Origin: Planctomycetota bacterium
GTDB taxonomy: Bacteria > Planctomycetota > UBA1135 > GCA-002686595
Length of the DNA stretch: 64,000 nt
Direction of reading: 5' to 3'
Assembly: GCA_020638835.1 (NCBI GenBank)
Contig: JACKHV010000002.1
Coordinates: forward strand, 620,001-684,000
The notes under the pieces were generated by a model, which had not been told where the DNA came from, did not search any database, and saw only the letters and a list, made by a program, of their open reading frames with translations. Below, in pieces: positions 28,278-40,923 of the stretch (the stretch's first letter is position 1; the number at the start of each line of letters is the position of its first letter). A program made the position numbers and the translations under genes.

Positions 28278-29117
28278 CTAGGCGCGGTCTCGTCCGAGCA
28301 GTTGTTCGACCATCTTGAACAGGACCTCGCGCGGATATGGCTTTCGCAGCAGGCCGCTCACGCGTTGGATCTCTGCCAGACTAATTTCCGAGGCGGTGGC
28401 GAGCAGCACGGGCAGGCGGCTCCACTCCACGTGGCTGCGGATGCGGTCGAGCACCTCGTGGCCGTCCATTTCGGGCATCGAGTAGTCGAGCACGACGAGG
28501 TCCGGCAAGGGCCCCTTCTCGAGCCGCGCGAGCACCTGCCGGCCGTCGTAGGCGATCTCGACGTCGTAGCCCCGTGCGCTGAGCAGTGCGGCGAGTCCGC
28601 GGGCGACGTTGCGTTCGTCGTCCACGACGAGCAGGCGGCCGCGGCAGGTCTGCGCCCCCTCGAGCCGCGCGAGGCCCTCGGCGAGCACCCGCAGATCTGT
28701 GTGCGTCGGGAGCCCCGCGTCGTGCCAGTCGGCCTCGATCTCGCGCTTGAGCTCGGAGTTGTGGCGGCGGATCTCCTGGAACTTCGCGTAGTCCGGACTG
28801 CTGACCGGAACCTCGATGTCGTCGTGCGTGTCGACCGAGAAGAAGTACTCCTCGTCGACGAGGTACTCCTGCACGACGAACTTCATGAACGGGTAGTCGC
28901 GGTTGCCGAGCCGCAGGGTGTAGCGCGCACAGAGCGGCCCCTCGCTGCGGTCCGACTTGCTCTCGCAGAGCGCGAACATCTCGGACAGAGATTCAACGCC
29001 TTCCAGCTGCGCCGGGTCGAAGCGCGGCCGCGCCCCGGCACGGTTCGGCCAGGCGTGCTGCATGTAGATGTCCACCGCGCGGCGAACCATCTCGGGAGTC
29101 AGCTCTTCGAGTCGCAT
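28278..29117 (-). CDS. Response regulator with unrecognised N-terminal domain and C-terminal receiver
   Basis: A 279-residue protein with reversed architecture. Residues 1-150 form a domain I do not recognise (MRLEELTPEMVRRAVDIYM, FMKFVVQEYLVDEEYFFSV), ending in a probable helix (KFQEIRRHNSELKREIEADW). Residues 160-279 are a CheY-like receiver: LLVVDDERN acidic pair, phospho-acceptor Asp in LVVLDYSMPEMDG, Thr in LLATASE, Lys in LLRKPYP. No DNA-binding output is present, so output would have to be the N-terminal domain or protein interaction. It lies 21 bp downstream of the pyrD stop region on the same strand. No kinase is adjacent. Confidence 0.8.
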   Translation of the reverse strand: MRLEELTPEMVRRAVDIYMQHAWPNRAGARPRFDPAQLEGVESLSEMFALCESKSDRSEGPLCARYTLRLGNRDYPFMKFVVQEYLVDEEYFFSVDTHDDIEVPVSSPDYAKFQEIRRHNSELKREIEADWHDAGLPTHTDLRVLAEGLARLEGAQTCRGRLLVVDDERNVARGLAALLSARGYDVEIAYDGRQVLARLEKGPLPDLVVLDYSMPEMDGHEVLDRIRSHVEWSRLPVLLATASEISLAEIQRVSGLLRKPYPREVLFKMVEQLLGRDRA

Positions 29118-29138
29118 CGTGCCCCCCGCCCGATCACG

Positions 29139-30068
29139 TCACACCGAGGCAGGTAGAGGTCGTTCCATGCAGTCGATCAGCTCGCAGACGGAGTCGATCC
29201 CCGCCGCGTCGAGCAGCTCCGAGACTTCGCCGGCGAGCCGTCCGAGCAGGGCGGGGTCGCTGAACGAGGCCGTCCCGACCTGCACCGCGGTGCACCCCAC
29301 CGCGAGGTACTCGAGCACGTCTTCCGCGCTGCGGATGCCGCCGCAACCGATCACCGGGATATCGACCGCTTGCGCGCACTCCCACGCGCAACGCAGCGCG
29401 ACGGGCTTGATCCCGACCCCGGAGTAACCGCCCTGCTTCGTCGCGAGCCGCCACGCGCGCTTGCGCCAGTCGACGGCCATGCCGAGCAAGGTGTTCACCG
29501 CGGTGACGCCGTCCGCGCCGCCCGCCTCGACGGCGCGAGCCATGTCGGAGATACGCGTGACGTTCGGCGAGAGCTTGGCGAAGAGCGGCTTCTTCGTGAC
29601 CTTGCGCACCTCGCGCAGCACGGACTCCGCGGTCTTCGGATCCGTTCCGAAGGGCAGCTTGCCGCCCTGCACGTTGGGGCACGAGAGGTTCAGCTCGAGC
29701 GCGTCGACCTCGTCGCGTTCGTCGAGGATGCGGGCGAGTTCCACGAAGTCCGCTTCGCGCTCGCCGCCGATGTTCGTGAAGATCACGCAGTCCGCCGTCG
29801 CCACCTCGGGCAGCGTCGACGCGAGGTACGACTCGATCCCGCGGTTCTCCAGCCCGATCGAGTTCAGGAAGCCCGCCTCGGTCTCGAAGATGCGCGGGTT
29901 CTTGTTCCCCGGGCGCGGCAGCAAGCTGACCGTCTTGCTGACGAGGCCTCCGAGCCGCTCGGGCGGCGACAAGTACTGCATCTCCAGGCCGTGCCCGAAG
30001 GTCCCGGAGGCGGAGAGCAGTGGATTGCGCAGCTCGAGGGAGGCGAGCCTGACTGCGAGGTCGGCCAT
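29139..30068 (-). CDS. pyrD: Dihydroorotate dehydrogenase, class 1B catalytic subunit
   Basis: A 309-residue FMN enzyme of pyrimidine synthesis, oxidising dihydroorotate to orotate. Family blocks are NPLLSASGTFGHG, NSIGLENRGI, the catalytic-Cys motif LELNLSCPNVQGG, KLSPNV, GVTAVNTLLGMAVD, GYSGVGIKP and VIGCGGIRSAEDVLEYLAVG. The catalytic Cys marks class 1 and the overall match favours 1B (NAD-linked, normally partnered by PyrK). No pyrK is adjacent, so the electron-transfer subunit must be elsewhere or absent. ATG start at 30068, 10 bp after the lspA stop. Confidence 0.94.
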   Translation of the reverse strand: MADLAVRLASLELRNPLLSASGTFGHGLEMQYLSPPERLGGLVSKTVSLLPRPGNKNPRIFETEAGFLNSIGLENRGIESYLASTLPEVATADCVIFTNIGGEREADFVELARILDERDEVDALELNLSCPNVQGGKLPFGTDPKTAESVLREVRKVTKKPLFAKLSPNVTRISDMARAVEAGGADGVTAVNTLLGMAVDWRKRAWRLATKQGGYSGVGIKPVALRCAWECAQAVDIPVIGCGGIRSAEDVLEYLAVGCTAVQVGTASFSDPALLGRLAGEVSELLDAAGIDSVCELIDCMERPLPASV

Positions 30069-30078
30069 CGACGAGAGG

Positions 30079-30750
30079 CTACTTGGTCAGGAGATCCTGG
30101 GCAACGGCGGTCGCTTCCTCGGTCGGCTGCTCCGCTTCCGCCGGCGCGTCGTCCGGAGCCTCGGCGGGCTCGTCCTTCGAGAAGGACGTCAGGAACAGCA
30201 GCACCGCGCCGACCGTGATCCCCGAGTCGGCGACGTTGAAGGTCGGGAAGTGGTAGTTCCAGCGCGCGAAGTAGACGTCGATGAAGTCGCGCACCTCGCC
30301 GAAGGGATGCGAGGTGTTCGGGTCGATCAGGAAGAGGTTGTCGTAGAGGTTCCCGAGCGCCCCTCCCAGCACGAGCACCAGCGCCGCCGTGAACCACGGG
30401 CGCCCCTTCGGCGTGCGCAGCAGCATCCAGATCAAGAACAGCACGGCGGCGATCCGCCCGACGACCAGCACGTACGGGTAGCCCGAGAAGCCGCCGAAGG
30501 CCGCGCCGGGGTTCTTCGAGAGCATGAAGCTGAACCAGTTCACGTTCTCGCCCAGCACGTGCATGCGCTGGTGACCACAGACGCAGGTGCGCTCGAGCTC
30601 TCCGGACACCTCGAGCGGCGTGAGCCAGGCGAAGACCGCGGCCTTCGTCCACAGGTCCATGGCGACGAGCAGCGCCGCGCAGCAGAAGCGGAACAGAAGG
30701 GTGCGCCCCCCGGGTCGCGACCGGCCCGCCGCCTGCCGTTCCTCGGCCAT
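30079..30750 (-). CDS. lspA: Lipoprotein signal peptidase (signal peptidase II)
   Basis: A 223-residue membrane aspartyl protease that cleaves lipoprotein signal peptides. About four TM helices are present. Family blocks are KNPGAAFGGFSG, GGALGNLYDNLF and VRDFIDVYFARWNYHFPTFNVADS, which contain the two catalytic Asp residues. Compared with usual proteins of ~160 residues it has an ~18-residue insert with a Cys pair (ELERTCVCGHQRMHVLGE) after the first TM and a long acidic C-terminal tail. ATG 30750 overlaps the dksA stop as TGATG. Several predicted lipoproteins in this window would be its substrates. Confidence 0.9.
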   Translation of the reverse strand: MAEERQAAGRSRPGGRTLLFRFCCAALLVAMDLWTKAAVFAWLTPLEVSGELERTCVCGHQRMHVLGENVNWFSFMLSKNPGAAFGGFSGYPYVLVVGRIAAVLFLIWMLLRTPKGRPWFTAALVLVLGGALGNLYDNLFLIDPNTSHPFGEVRDFIDVYFARWNYHFPTFNVADSGITVGAVLLFLTSFSKDEPAEAPDDAPAEAEQPTEEATAVAQDLLTK

Positions 30751-31103
30751 CAGCCCGCCTCGGCCTGTCGTTGGCACTCGATGCAGTAGCTGGCGTAGGG
30801 AATCGCCTGCAGGCGTTCCTTGCGGATCCAACCGTCGCAGGAGTCGCAACGTCCGAAGCTGCCGTCCTGGATGCGCCCGAGGGCGTCGAGGATGTCGCCG
30901 ACCGTCGAGCCGCCGCGCTGCAGCAGCTCCAAGCTGAGCTCGAGTGAGTAGGAGTCTCCGTCGTCGCCCTGCCGGTCGGCGCTGGCTTGGCTGATGGACT
31001 CGGCTTCCAGGTGAGACACGTCCCCGCGCAGCACGCCGAGCATCAGGCGCAGCTGTTCTTCGAAGGCTTTCAGATCGGTCTTGGAGGGCTTGCGTCCGGG
31101 CAT
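30750..31103 (-). CDS. dksA: DksA/TraR-family zinc-finger regulator
   Basis: A 117-residue DksA-like protein expected to bind the RNA polymerase secondary channel. An N-terminal helical coiled-coil region (LKAFEEQLRLMLGVLRGDVS, LSLELLQRGGSTVGDILDAL) is followed by a four-Cys zinc finger: CDSCDGWIRKERL and YCIECQRQAEAG. The tip acidic pair seen in E. coli DksA (DxxDxA) is not clearly conserved, so ppGpp synergy cannot be assumed. ATG start at 31103. The gene heads a minus-strand run with lspA and pyrD from a good promoter at 31135-31163. Confidence 0.87.
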   Translation of the reverse strand: MPGRKPSKTDLKAFEEQLRLMLGVLRGDVSHLEAESISQASADRQGDDGDSYSLELSLELLQRGGSTVGDILDALGRIQDGSFGRCDSCDGWIRKERLQAIPYASYCIECQRQAEAG

Positions 31104-31134
31104 CAGGGTGTGATCTGGGGTTCGGGGGCGCGGG

Positions 31135-31163
31135 AGTATAGAGGGGGTGCATGGGGCTCACAA
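31135..31163 (-). promoter_or_regulatory. Sigma-70-type promoter for dksA-lspA-pyrD
   Basis: On the minus strand the -35 is TTGTGA (31163-31158), followed by a 17-bp spacer and the -10 TATACT (31140-31135, 5 of 6 matches). The start of transcription would be near 31128, about 25 nt before the dksA ATG. This is one of the best consensus matches in the window. Confidence 0.65.
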
Positions 31164-31221
31164 GACCGGGCGAGCCCCCCGGGAGCTTGCACCGACGGGA
31201 CCCCGAAGCGAGGCTCTCGGC

Positions 31222-32151
31222 GTGCCTCGCGCGACGACCACGGGGGACGGGCCGCCGCCGGCGCTCGCCGCCCCCCTCTCCGACTTCCTGACCGCGCTCC
31301 GCGTGGAGGCCGGGCTGTCGCGCGCGACGCTCGCCGCCTATCGCTCCGACCTCGGCCACTTCTTGAGCTGGAGCCGCCGCCGGGGCCTGGCGCGCCCCGC
31401 GGACATCGACGCAGTGCTCGTCGTCGACTACCTGGCGCACCGCCGCGCCGAGGGACTCGCCGAGTCGACTGTCTCCCGCGACCTGACCGCTGTCCGCATG
31501 TGGATGCGCTTCCTGGTCGCCGAGGGCGTGGTCGAACGCGATCCCACCTCGCGGCTGCAGTCGCCGGTACTCGCCAAGCTCCTCCCGCACACGCTCGGCG
31601 TGGACGAGGTCGACCGCCTGCTGCGCGCCCCGAGCGGCGACCGCTGGCGCGACCTGCGCGATCGCGCGCTGCTCGAGGTGCTCTACGCCTGCGGCGCGCG
31701 CATCAGCGAAGCGGTCGGCCTGACCACGGACCGCATGGACAGCGAGTTGCGCGTCGTCCGGCTGCTCGGCAAGGGTTCGAAGGAGCGCGTCGTGCCCATC
31801 GGTGCGCGCGCGCGTGCGGCGCTGACGCGCTGGATCGAGGAAGGTCGGCCGCAGCTGCCGGGCGCGCGTTCGCGTCGCGAAGTGTTCCTCTCCCACACCG
31901 GCAAACCGCTCGACCGCACGAACGCCTGGCGCCGCGTGAAGGCCGCCGCTTTGCGCGCCGGACTCCCGCGCGAGGTCCATCCACACAGCCTGCGCCACAG
32001 CTTCGCGAGCCACTTGCTCGCCGGCGGCGCCGACCTGCGCGCGGTGCAGGAGATGCTCGGACACGCGTCGATCCGTACGACCGAGATCTACACGCACCTC
32101 GACGAAGAACACATCCGCGGACTCCACCGGCTCTATCATCCGCGCGGCTAG
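31222..32151 (+). CDS. xerD: Site-specific tyrosine recombinase XerC/XerD-like
   Basis: A 309-residue tyrosine recombinase with the usual Xer length. The N-terminal SAM-like core-binding domain (FLTALRVEAGLSRATLAAY) is followed by the catalytic domain with all active-site residues: Arg in YACGARISEAV, Lys in GKGSKER, HSLRHSFASHLL (His and Arg), LGHASIRTTEIYTHL (His and Tyr). The overall fit is to the chromosome-dimer resolvases XerC/D rather than phage integrases. GTG 31222 is preferred (GAGG upstream, normal length); the frame is open back to a GTG at 31147, adding 25 residues. No dif-like site was recognised nearby. Confidence 0.88.
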   Translation: MPRATTTGDGPPPALAAPLSDFLTALRVEAGLSRATLAAYRSDLGHFLSWSRRRGLARPADIDAVLVVDYLAHRRAEGLAESTVSRDLTAVRMWMRFLVAEGVVERDPTSRLQSPVLAKLLPHTLGVDEVDRLLRAPSGDRWRDLRDRALLEVLYACGARISEAVGLTTDRMDSELRVVRLLGKGSKERVVPIGARARAALTRWIEEGRPQLPGARSRREVFLSHTGKPLDRTNAWRRVKAAALRAGLPREVHPHSLRHSFASHLLAGGADLRAVQEMLGHASIRTTEIYTHLDEEHIRGLHRLYHPRG

Positions 32152-32189
32152 TCCAGCTCGCACTGCGTCCGAACCGACAACCAGCGTCG

Positions 32190-32894
32190 ATGCCCCCTCC
32201 GACACCTCGTCCCCTGCCGCGCGGGATCCTGTTCGACCTCGACGGCACGCTCTACCGGCTCGCGCCCGTCAGGCGGCGGATGCTGGCCGAGCTGTGCGTC
32301 GCTCCGCTCGTGCGCTTCGCGCCGCTGGAAGGGTTACGCACGCTGAAGCGGCTCGGGCGCTTCCGTCGCGTCCGTGAGGAGCTGCGCGAGCTCGGTCGCG
32401 CCGGCGAACCGCTCGAGTCGTTGCAGTACCGACGCCCCGCCGAGCTGCTCGGCGAGCCCGAATCCGTACTGCGCGCGACGGTCGCCGAGTGGATGTTCGA
32501 ACGGCCGCTGCGACACCTCGCGGCCGCGCGTCGCGAAGGAGTCCGCGAGCTGATCGACACCGCGGCGGCACGCGGGATCGCGGTCGGCGTGTTCAGCGAC
32601 TACCCCGCGCGGGCCAAGCTCGCCGCGCTGGGACTCGACGCCGGTGTCGACCTGACGCTCTGCGCGACCGACCCCGAGGTGAATGCCTTCAAACCACACC
32701 CGACCGGTTTCCTGGCGGCGTGCGAGCGCTGGGGCTTCCAGCCGCACGAGGTGCTCTACGTCGGCGACCGGATCGAGGTCGACCACGCGGGCGCCGTCGC
32801 CGCCGGGCTCGAGTGCGCGCTCGTTGGTGGAGAGGCCGCCGGACACCCGGCGCACACGACCTTCGCCGAGCTGCGCGCGCGCTTCGGCGCCTGA
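32190..32894 (+). CDS. HAD-superfamily phosphatase
   Basis: A 234-residue haloacid-dehalogenase hydrolase. Motif I FDLDGTLY carries the nucleophile and acid Asp, motif II is VFSDYP, motif III the Lys in NAFKPHPTGF, motif IV GDRIEVD. A helical cap of about 90 residues follows motif I (C1 type, as in phosphoglycolate phosphatase or beta-phosphoglucomutase-like enzymes). The substrate is unknown. It follows xerD by 38 bp on the same strand and is followed by the hybrid histidine kinase, with its own promoter candidate in between. ATG start at 32190. Confidence 0.85.
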   Translation: MPPPTPRPLPRGILFDLDGTLYRLAPVRRRMLAELCVAPLVRFAPLEGLRTLKRLGRFRRVREELRELGRAGEPLESLQYRRPAELLGEPESVLRATVAEWMFERPLRHLAAARREGVRELIDTAAARGIAVGVFSDYPARAKLAALGLDAGVDLTLCATDPEVNAFKPHPTGFLAACERWGFQPHEVLYVGDRIEVDHAGAVAAGLECALVGGEAAGHPAHTTFAELRARFGA

Positions 32895-32969
32895 TTCCCG
32901 CATCGAGGCAGCTCGAACGCCCGGAGCGGGTTCATCCGCCGCCGCGCGCACAAGGTCTCGGCTTGGCCT

Positions 32970-32998
32970 TTGCCGACTCCGCCGATCGGAGCGACAAT
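32970..32998 (+). promoter_or_regulatory. Sigma-70-type promoter for the hybrid histidine kinase
   Basis: TTGCCG (32970-32975) and GACAAT (32993-32998) are separated by 17 bp, each with 4 of 6 consensus matches. The predicted start near 33005 leaves a 5' leader of about 48 nt before the ATG at 33053. Support is from spacing and location in the HAD-kinase gap. Confidence 0.45.
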
Positions 32999-33052
32999 CG
33001 GGACCGACCTCGTGCGCGCGTCGCTCGCCCGTCGCCCTGGGGGGTCGCGCTC

Positions 33053-35050
<1,998 letters not shown>

Positions 35051-35221
35051 GCGGCGTCGAGCGCGCTCTTCGGCTGAGAGCGACGGCGGGGCTGGAAGGT
35101 CACGGCGCGGTGTACGGGAGAGTTCACGCGAAAGCGCGAAAGGGCTCTGCGGCACGCGACGCACAAGCCTAGTGCAGCCCCCGGGCAGCTCACGCGTGAA
35201 CCCGGCACCGCTGATCCTCCA

Positions 35222-35719
35222 TCACCCCGACAGCTCGCGGGGGACCGTCATCCAGGCCAGGGTCCCGACGTTGCGGCGCAGGTCCTGCCAGTCGTCGATG
35301 GCGAGGTCCACACGGGCGAGGGCGGCGGTCGGAAAGTGGTCTACGTTCTCCCTACAGAGGCAGTGCACGAGCAGCGAGCAAGTCGGCTCGTGGTTCACGA
35401 GCAACACGACCTGCGCGTCCCCCGCCGTGCGGGAGAGGTATTCGATCACGCCGTCCGTGTCGGTCAAGTAGAGCGCGCGGTCGAAGATGACGCGCGGCGT
35501 GCCGCCCCAGCATGCGAGGAGGCGCTCGGTCGTCTCGCGCGTGCGCACGGCCGAAGATGACACGACCAGGTCCGGATCGACGCCGCGCTCGACGAGGTGC
35601 CGCCCCATGCGCGTCGCGGCCTTCCTGCCGCGCTCGTTCAAGAGCCGCTCATGGTCTCGCCCAACGCTCGTCTCCCAGTCGGACTTTCCGTGACGCATGA
35701 TCAGGAGCGTCTTGACCAT
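35222..35719 (-). CDS. SixA-like phosphohistidine phosphatase
   Basis: A 165-residue minimal histidine phosphatase (phosphoglycerate-mutase-like fold). The catalytic LLIMRHGKSDWE is at the N-terminus. Other conserved parts are LNERGRKAA, the Arg in SSSAVRTRETTE, and VNHEPT with the second His. Size and layout match SixA, which dephosphorylates Hpt-type histidines, although many members act on small molecules. The ATG at 35719 is preferred to a TTG at 35728. It converges with the hybrid histidine kinase across 171 bp containing no gene, so a functional link to phosphorelay signalling is possible but rests only on adjacency. Confidence 0.85.
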   Translation of the reverse strand: MVKTLLIMRHGKSDWETSVGRDHERLLNERGRKAATRMGRHLVERGVDPDLVVSSSAVRTRETTERLLACWGGTPRVIFDRALYLTDTDGVIEYLSRTAGDAQVVLLVNHEPTCSLLVHCLCRENVDHFPTAALARVDLAIDDWQDLRRNVGTLAWMTVPRELSG

Positions 35720-35728
35720 GTCCGACAA

Positions 35729-36724
35729 TCAGCGCCCGAAGCGCAGGCCGGGAATCACGCGGAGCGCCTCGCGCGCGATCGAGCCCGTCATCTTGGAGAC
35801 GCCCTCGACGCGGTCGACGAAGCGGATCGGCAGCTCGCGGATCGTCGCGCCCGCCTGGCGTGAGCGGTACGTCATCTCGACCTGGAAGGAGTAGCCGGAC
35901 GCCGCGATGTTCGAGAGGTCGATCCGCCGCAGGAGGCTCGCGTGGTAGCAGCGGAAGCCGGCGGTGTAGTCCTCGATGCCGAAGCCGAGGAACAACTTCG
36001 CGTAGAGGTTCCCGCCCTTCGACAGCATGCGCCGACGGAACACCCAGCCCTCCGTGCCGCCGCCGGGGACGTAGCGCGAACCGATCACGAGCTCGTGGTC
36101 GAGCCCGGCGTACGCGAGGCGCGCGATGTCCCAGGGCGCGTGGCTGAAGTCGCAGTCGATCTGGAAGAGGCGCTCGTAGCCGCGCTCGAGTCCCCACGCG
36201 AAACCCGCGAGGTACGCGTGGCCGAGACCCGCCTTGTCCTGCTTGTGCAGCACGTGCACGCCGTCCAACGCCGCGCTCAAGCGGTCGGCGATCTTGCCCG
36301 TGCCGTCGGGCGAGCCGTCGTCGATCACGAGGACGTCGCAGGCGAGCCAGGTGCGGATCGCCTTCACCATGCGCTCGAGGTTGTCGGCCTCGTTGTAGGT
36401 CGGCAAGCAGACGAGCAGCTTCGGACCGATGACGTGCGGCGCGTCCGGCTCGAGCGGCCCGCTCGGGTTCTCCTCCCGCAGGCGCTCGACCGCGGCGTCC
36501 AGGTCGCCGCCGCGCGCGATCATCAAGTCGCGCGAGTCGATGCCGGTGCGAATCAGTCGTTCCGCGGCGGCGAAGGACGCCACGTAGACCTCGCGTCCGC
36601 TCGGCAGCCGGAAGGTCCGTGAGTGGTGCGCGTCGTCGTCGAAGCCGCCGCGCACGCCGCGGGGCCGCGGGGCGGTCTCGCCGGCGCGCTGTACGGCGGT
36701 GGGCTGTCTGCTGGTCGTGTCCAA
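35729..36724 (-). CDS. GT2 glycosyltransferase, dolichol/polyprenol-phosphate mannosyltransferase-like
   Basis: A 331-residue enzyme with a Dpm1-like GT2 catalytic domain from about residue 100. Blocks are LLVCLPTYNEADNLERMV, VLVIDDGSPDGTG, KAGLGHAYLAGF, the DxD-like QIDCDFSHAPWDI, GSRYVPGGGTEGW and RFVDRVEGVSKM. Such enzymes charge polyprenyl phosphate with mannose (or glucose) for envelope glycosylation. No C-terminal TM domain is present. The first ~100 residues are an unrecognised extension (TFRLPSGREVYVASFAAAER). The start is TTG at 36724 with AAAGGA about 8 nt upstream, which supports keeping the extension. It precedes the SixA-like gene by 9 bp. Confidence 0.86.
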   Translation of the reverse strand: MDTTSRQPTAVQRAGETAPRPRGVRGGFDDDAHHSRTFRLPSGREVYVASFAAAERLIRTGIDSRDLMIARGGDLDAAVERLREENPSGPLEPDAPHVIGPKLLVCLPTYNEADNLERMVKAIRTWLACDVLVIDDGSPDGTGKIADRLSAALDGVHVLHKQDKAGLGHAYLAGFAWGLERGYERLFQIDCDFSHAPWDIARLAYAGLDHELVIGSRYVPGGGTEGWVFRRRMLSKGGNLYAKLFLGFGIEDYTAGFRCYHASLLRRIDLSNIAASGYSFQVEMTYRSRQAGATIRELPIRFVDRVEGVSKMTGSIAREALRVIPGLRFGR

Positions 36725-36820
36725 GCGTGGTCCTTTCCGGCGGAGATCCTACTCGCGGGGCTCGGGTGTCGCCGCCTCATTCCGGGTACGAGGGGCGCGG
36801 GCGCCGCTCGACGCCTCGCT

Positions 36821-38664
36821 TCAGGTTCCATCGTCGCGCCGCTCGAGGTGGTCCCGGATCGTGCGCGCGAGCGCGTCGCCGATGCCCGGAACCGCGGCGA
36901 TCTCCTCGAGCGAGGCCGCGCCGACGCCCGCCACGGAACCGAAGCGCTGGATCAGCGCCTTGCGCCGCGCCGCGCCGACGCCCGGGATGCCGTCGAGTTT
37001 CGAGGTGATGCGCCCGCGCTCCTTGCGGTGGTAGGTGATCGCGAAGCGGTGCGCTTCGTCGCGGATGCGCTCGAAGAGGTGACGCACCGCGGAGTGGCGC
37101 GGCAGCGCGAGCTCGGTCTCGACGCCCTCGAGCACGAGGCGTTCCTCGCTCTGCGCCTTGCGCTTGCCCTTCACGACGCGCTCCGCGCGCGCCTTGGCGA
37201 GGCCGACCATCGCGACGGACCACGCGCCGGCCTCTTCGCGCGCGGCGAGCGCCGAGTCGAGCTGCGCGCGACCGCCGTCGATCACGACCAGATCGGGCAA
37301 GTCGTCCTCGTCCACACCGCGGCGCAGGCTGCGGCCGACCACCTCGCGCATCGACGCGAAGTCGTCCTGTCCTTCGACGCCGCGCACCTTGAAACGCCGA
37401 TAACCCGCGCGGTCCGCGATGCCGCGGCGGAAGCGCACGCGGCTGGCGACCACGTTCGCGCCCTGGAAGTTCGACACGTCGAAGCAGTCGATCACTTCGG
37501 GCGACTCATCGAGGTCGAGCAGCTTGGCGAGGTTTTCGAGCACGCCTTCGCCCTCCAAGCGTTCCTTCTCGAGCCGCGCGAGAGCTTCACGCGCGTTCTC
37601 GCCGGCGACGTCGAGCGCCTTCTTCCGGTCGCCGCCGAGCGGCACGACGATCTTCACGCCGCCGTCCAGCGCGGCTTCGAGCAGTTCTTGGTCCGCGGGC
37701 GCGCAGGGCAGCACGAGTTCCTCGGGCGGCTTGCGCCGACCGCCGCCGTAGAGCGCGGTCACGACCGAGTGCACGAGTTCCTCGTCGGGCAGCTCCGAGC
37801 GGAAGCGGTGCGTGCGGCTCTCGGCCAGCCTTCCGTCGCGGAACGCCAGGCGGTGGACGACCGCGACGTCGCCGCGCCGCGCGAGGCCCAGGCAGTCGCG
37901 CGAGACGCGGTCGCGCGGACGGACGCCTTGCCCCTCCACCGTGCGCCGCAGCGACTTGAGTCGGTCGCGCCACTGCGCGGCGCGTTCGTACTCGAGGTCC
38001 AGGGCGGCGCGCTGCATGCGTTGCTCGAGGTCCGCTTCGAGCTCGCCGATGTCGCCCGAGAGGATGCGCATCGCGCGCTGCACGAGTTCCTCGTAGTCCT
38101 CCTTCGAGATCAGGTCGACGCAGGGCGCGGAGCACTGACCGATCTGGTACTTGAGGCACGGCCGACTGCGGTGGTTCATCACCGAGTCCGGACAGTCGCG
38201 CAGCGGGACGACGCGGTGCAGGTCGGAGAGCGTGGCGCGCACGGCTCGCGACGAGGCGTAGGGACCGAAGAAGCGCGAGCGGCCTTCCTGCTTGCCTTCC
38301 TTCGGGGAGTGCGCACGCACGAACTTCAGCCGCGGGAAGCGCTCCGCCGTGTCGAGCCGCAGCATCAGGAAGGACTTGTCGTCCTTCAGCCGCACGTTGT
38401 GCGGGGGCTTGTGCTGCTTGATCAGCGCGTCTTCGAGCAACAGCGCCTCGGACTCCGTGCGCGTCACGACAGTCTCGACGCTCTGCGCTTCGCGCTCGAG
38501 GAAGCGGATCAGGATGCGTCCGTCGCCGCCGGGGCGCCGATAGCTGGTGAGGCGTGCGCGCAGATCGCGTGCCTTTCCGACGTAGAGCACCTTCCCGGCG
38601 CCGTCGCGGAACAGGTAGACCCCCGGCCGACGCGGGACGTCGTCCATCGACCAGGCCGGTTCGG

Positions 38665-38668
<4 letters not shown>
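36821..38668 (-). CDS. uvrC: UvrABC system protein C
   Basis: A 615-residue nucleotide-excision-repair endonuclease subunit, which makes both incisions on the UvrB-DNA complex. Order of domains: GIY-YIG nuclease (RRPGVYLFRDGAGKVLYVGK), Cys-rich region (CLKYQIGQCSAPC), UVR motif (~205-235), RNase-H-like nuclease (VIDCFDVSNFQGANVVASRV; DLVVIDGGRAQL), and C-terminal helix-hairpin-helix pair (GIPGVGAARRKALIQRFGSV; AVPGIGDALARTI). TTG 38668 overlaps the uvrB stop (TTGA); an internal ATG at 38647 would shorten the N-terminus by 7 residues. The long frame reading upstream of this start is a shadow of uvrB. Confidence 0.95.
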
Positions 38669-40725
<2,057 letters not shown>

Positions 40726-40780
40726 GGGCGCGCGATCTTAGCCCCTCGCGCGGCCCGTTGTGAGGGTCGCTCCGGCTCCC

Positions 40781-40809
40781 TTGCAGGCCTCCGGGGGCTC
40801 ATGTATCTT
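40781..40809 (+). promoter_or_regulatory. Sigma-70-type promoter for the first zinc-ribbon gene
   Basis: TTGCAG (40781-40786), a 17-bp spacer, and TATCTT (40804-40809), with 4 of 6 matches in each hexamer. Transcription would begin near 40816 and leave a leader of about 108 nt before the ATG at 40924. It lies in the divergent gap with uvrB. Confidence 0.5.
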
Positions 40810-40923
40810 GCGTGGCTCCAACGGCTTGTAGCGTGCGCAACTCCCCCTCCGCGGTGCCTCGGCGCCGCGTGCCGCGCGCCGCATGCTCCCCTCACTCAAG
40901 GCGCCTCTTGAACGGCGGAACCG

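Noticed and set aside
31222..32151. Tyrosine recombinase as sign of an integrated mobile element
   Set aside because: Length and motifs fit housekeeping XerC/D, neighbours are chromosomal, and no attachment-site repeats were seen.
35051..35221. Short frames between the hybrid kinase and the SixA-like gene
   Set aside because: The 171-bp convergent gap has no supported start, no ribosome-binding site and no strong terminator hairpin.
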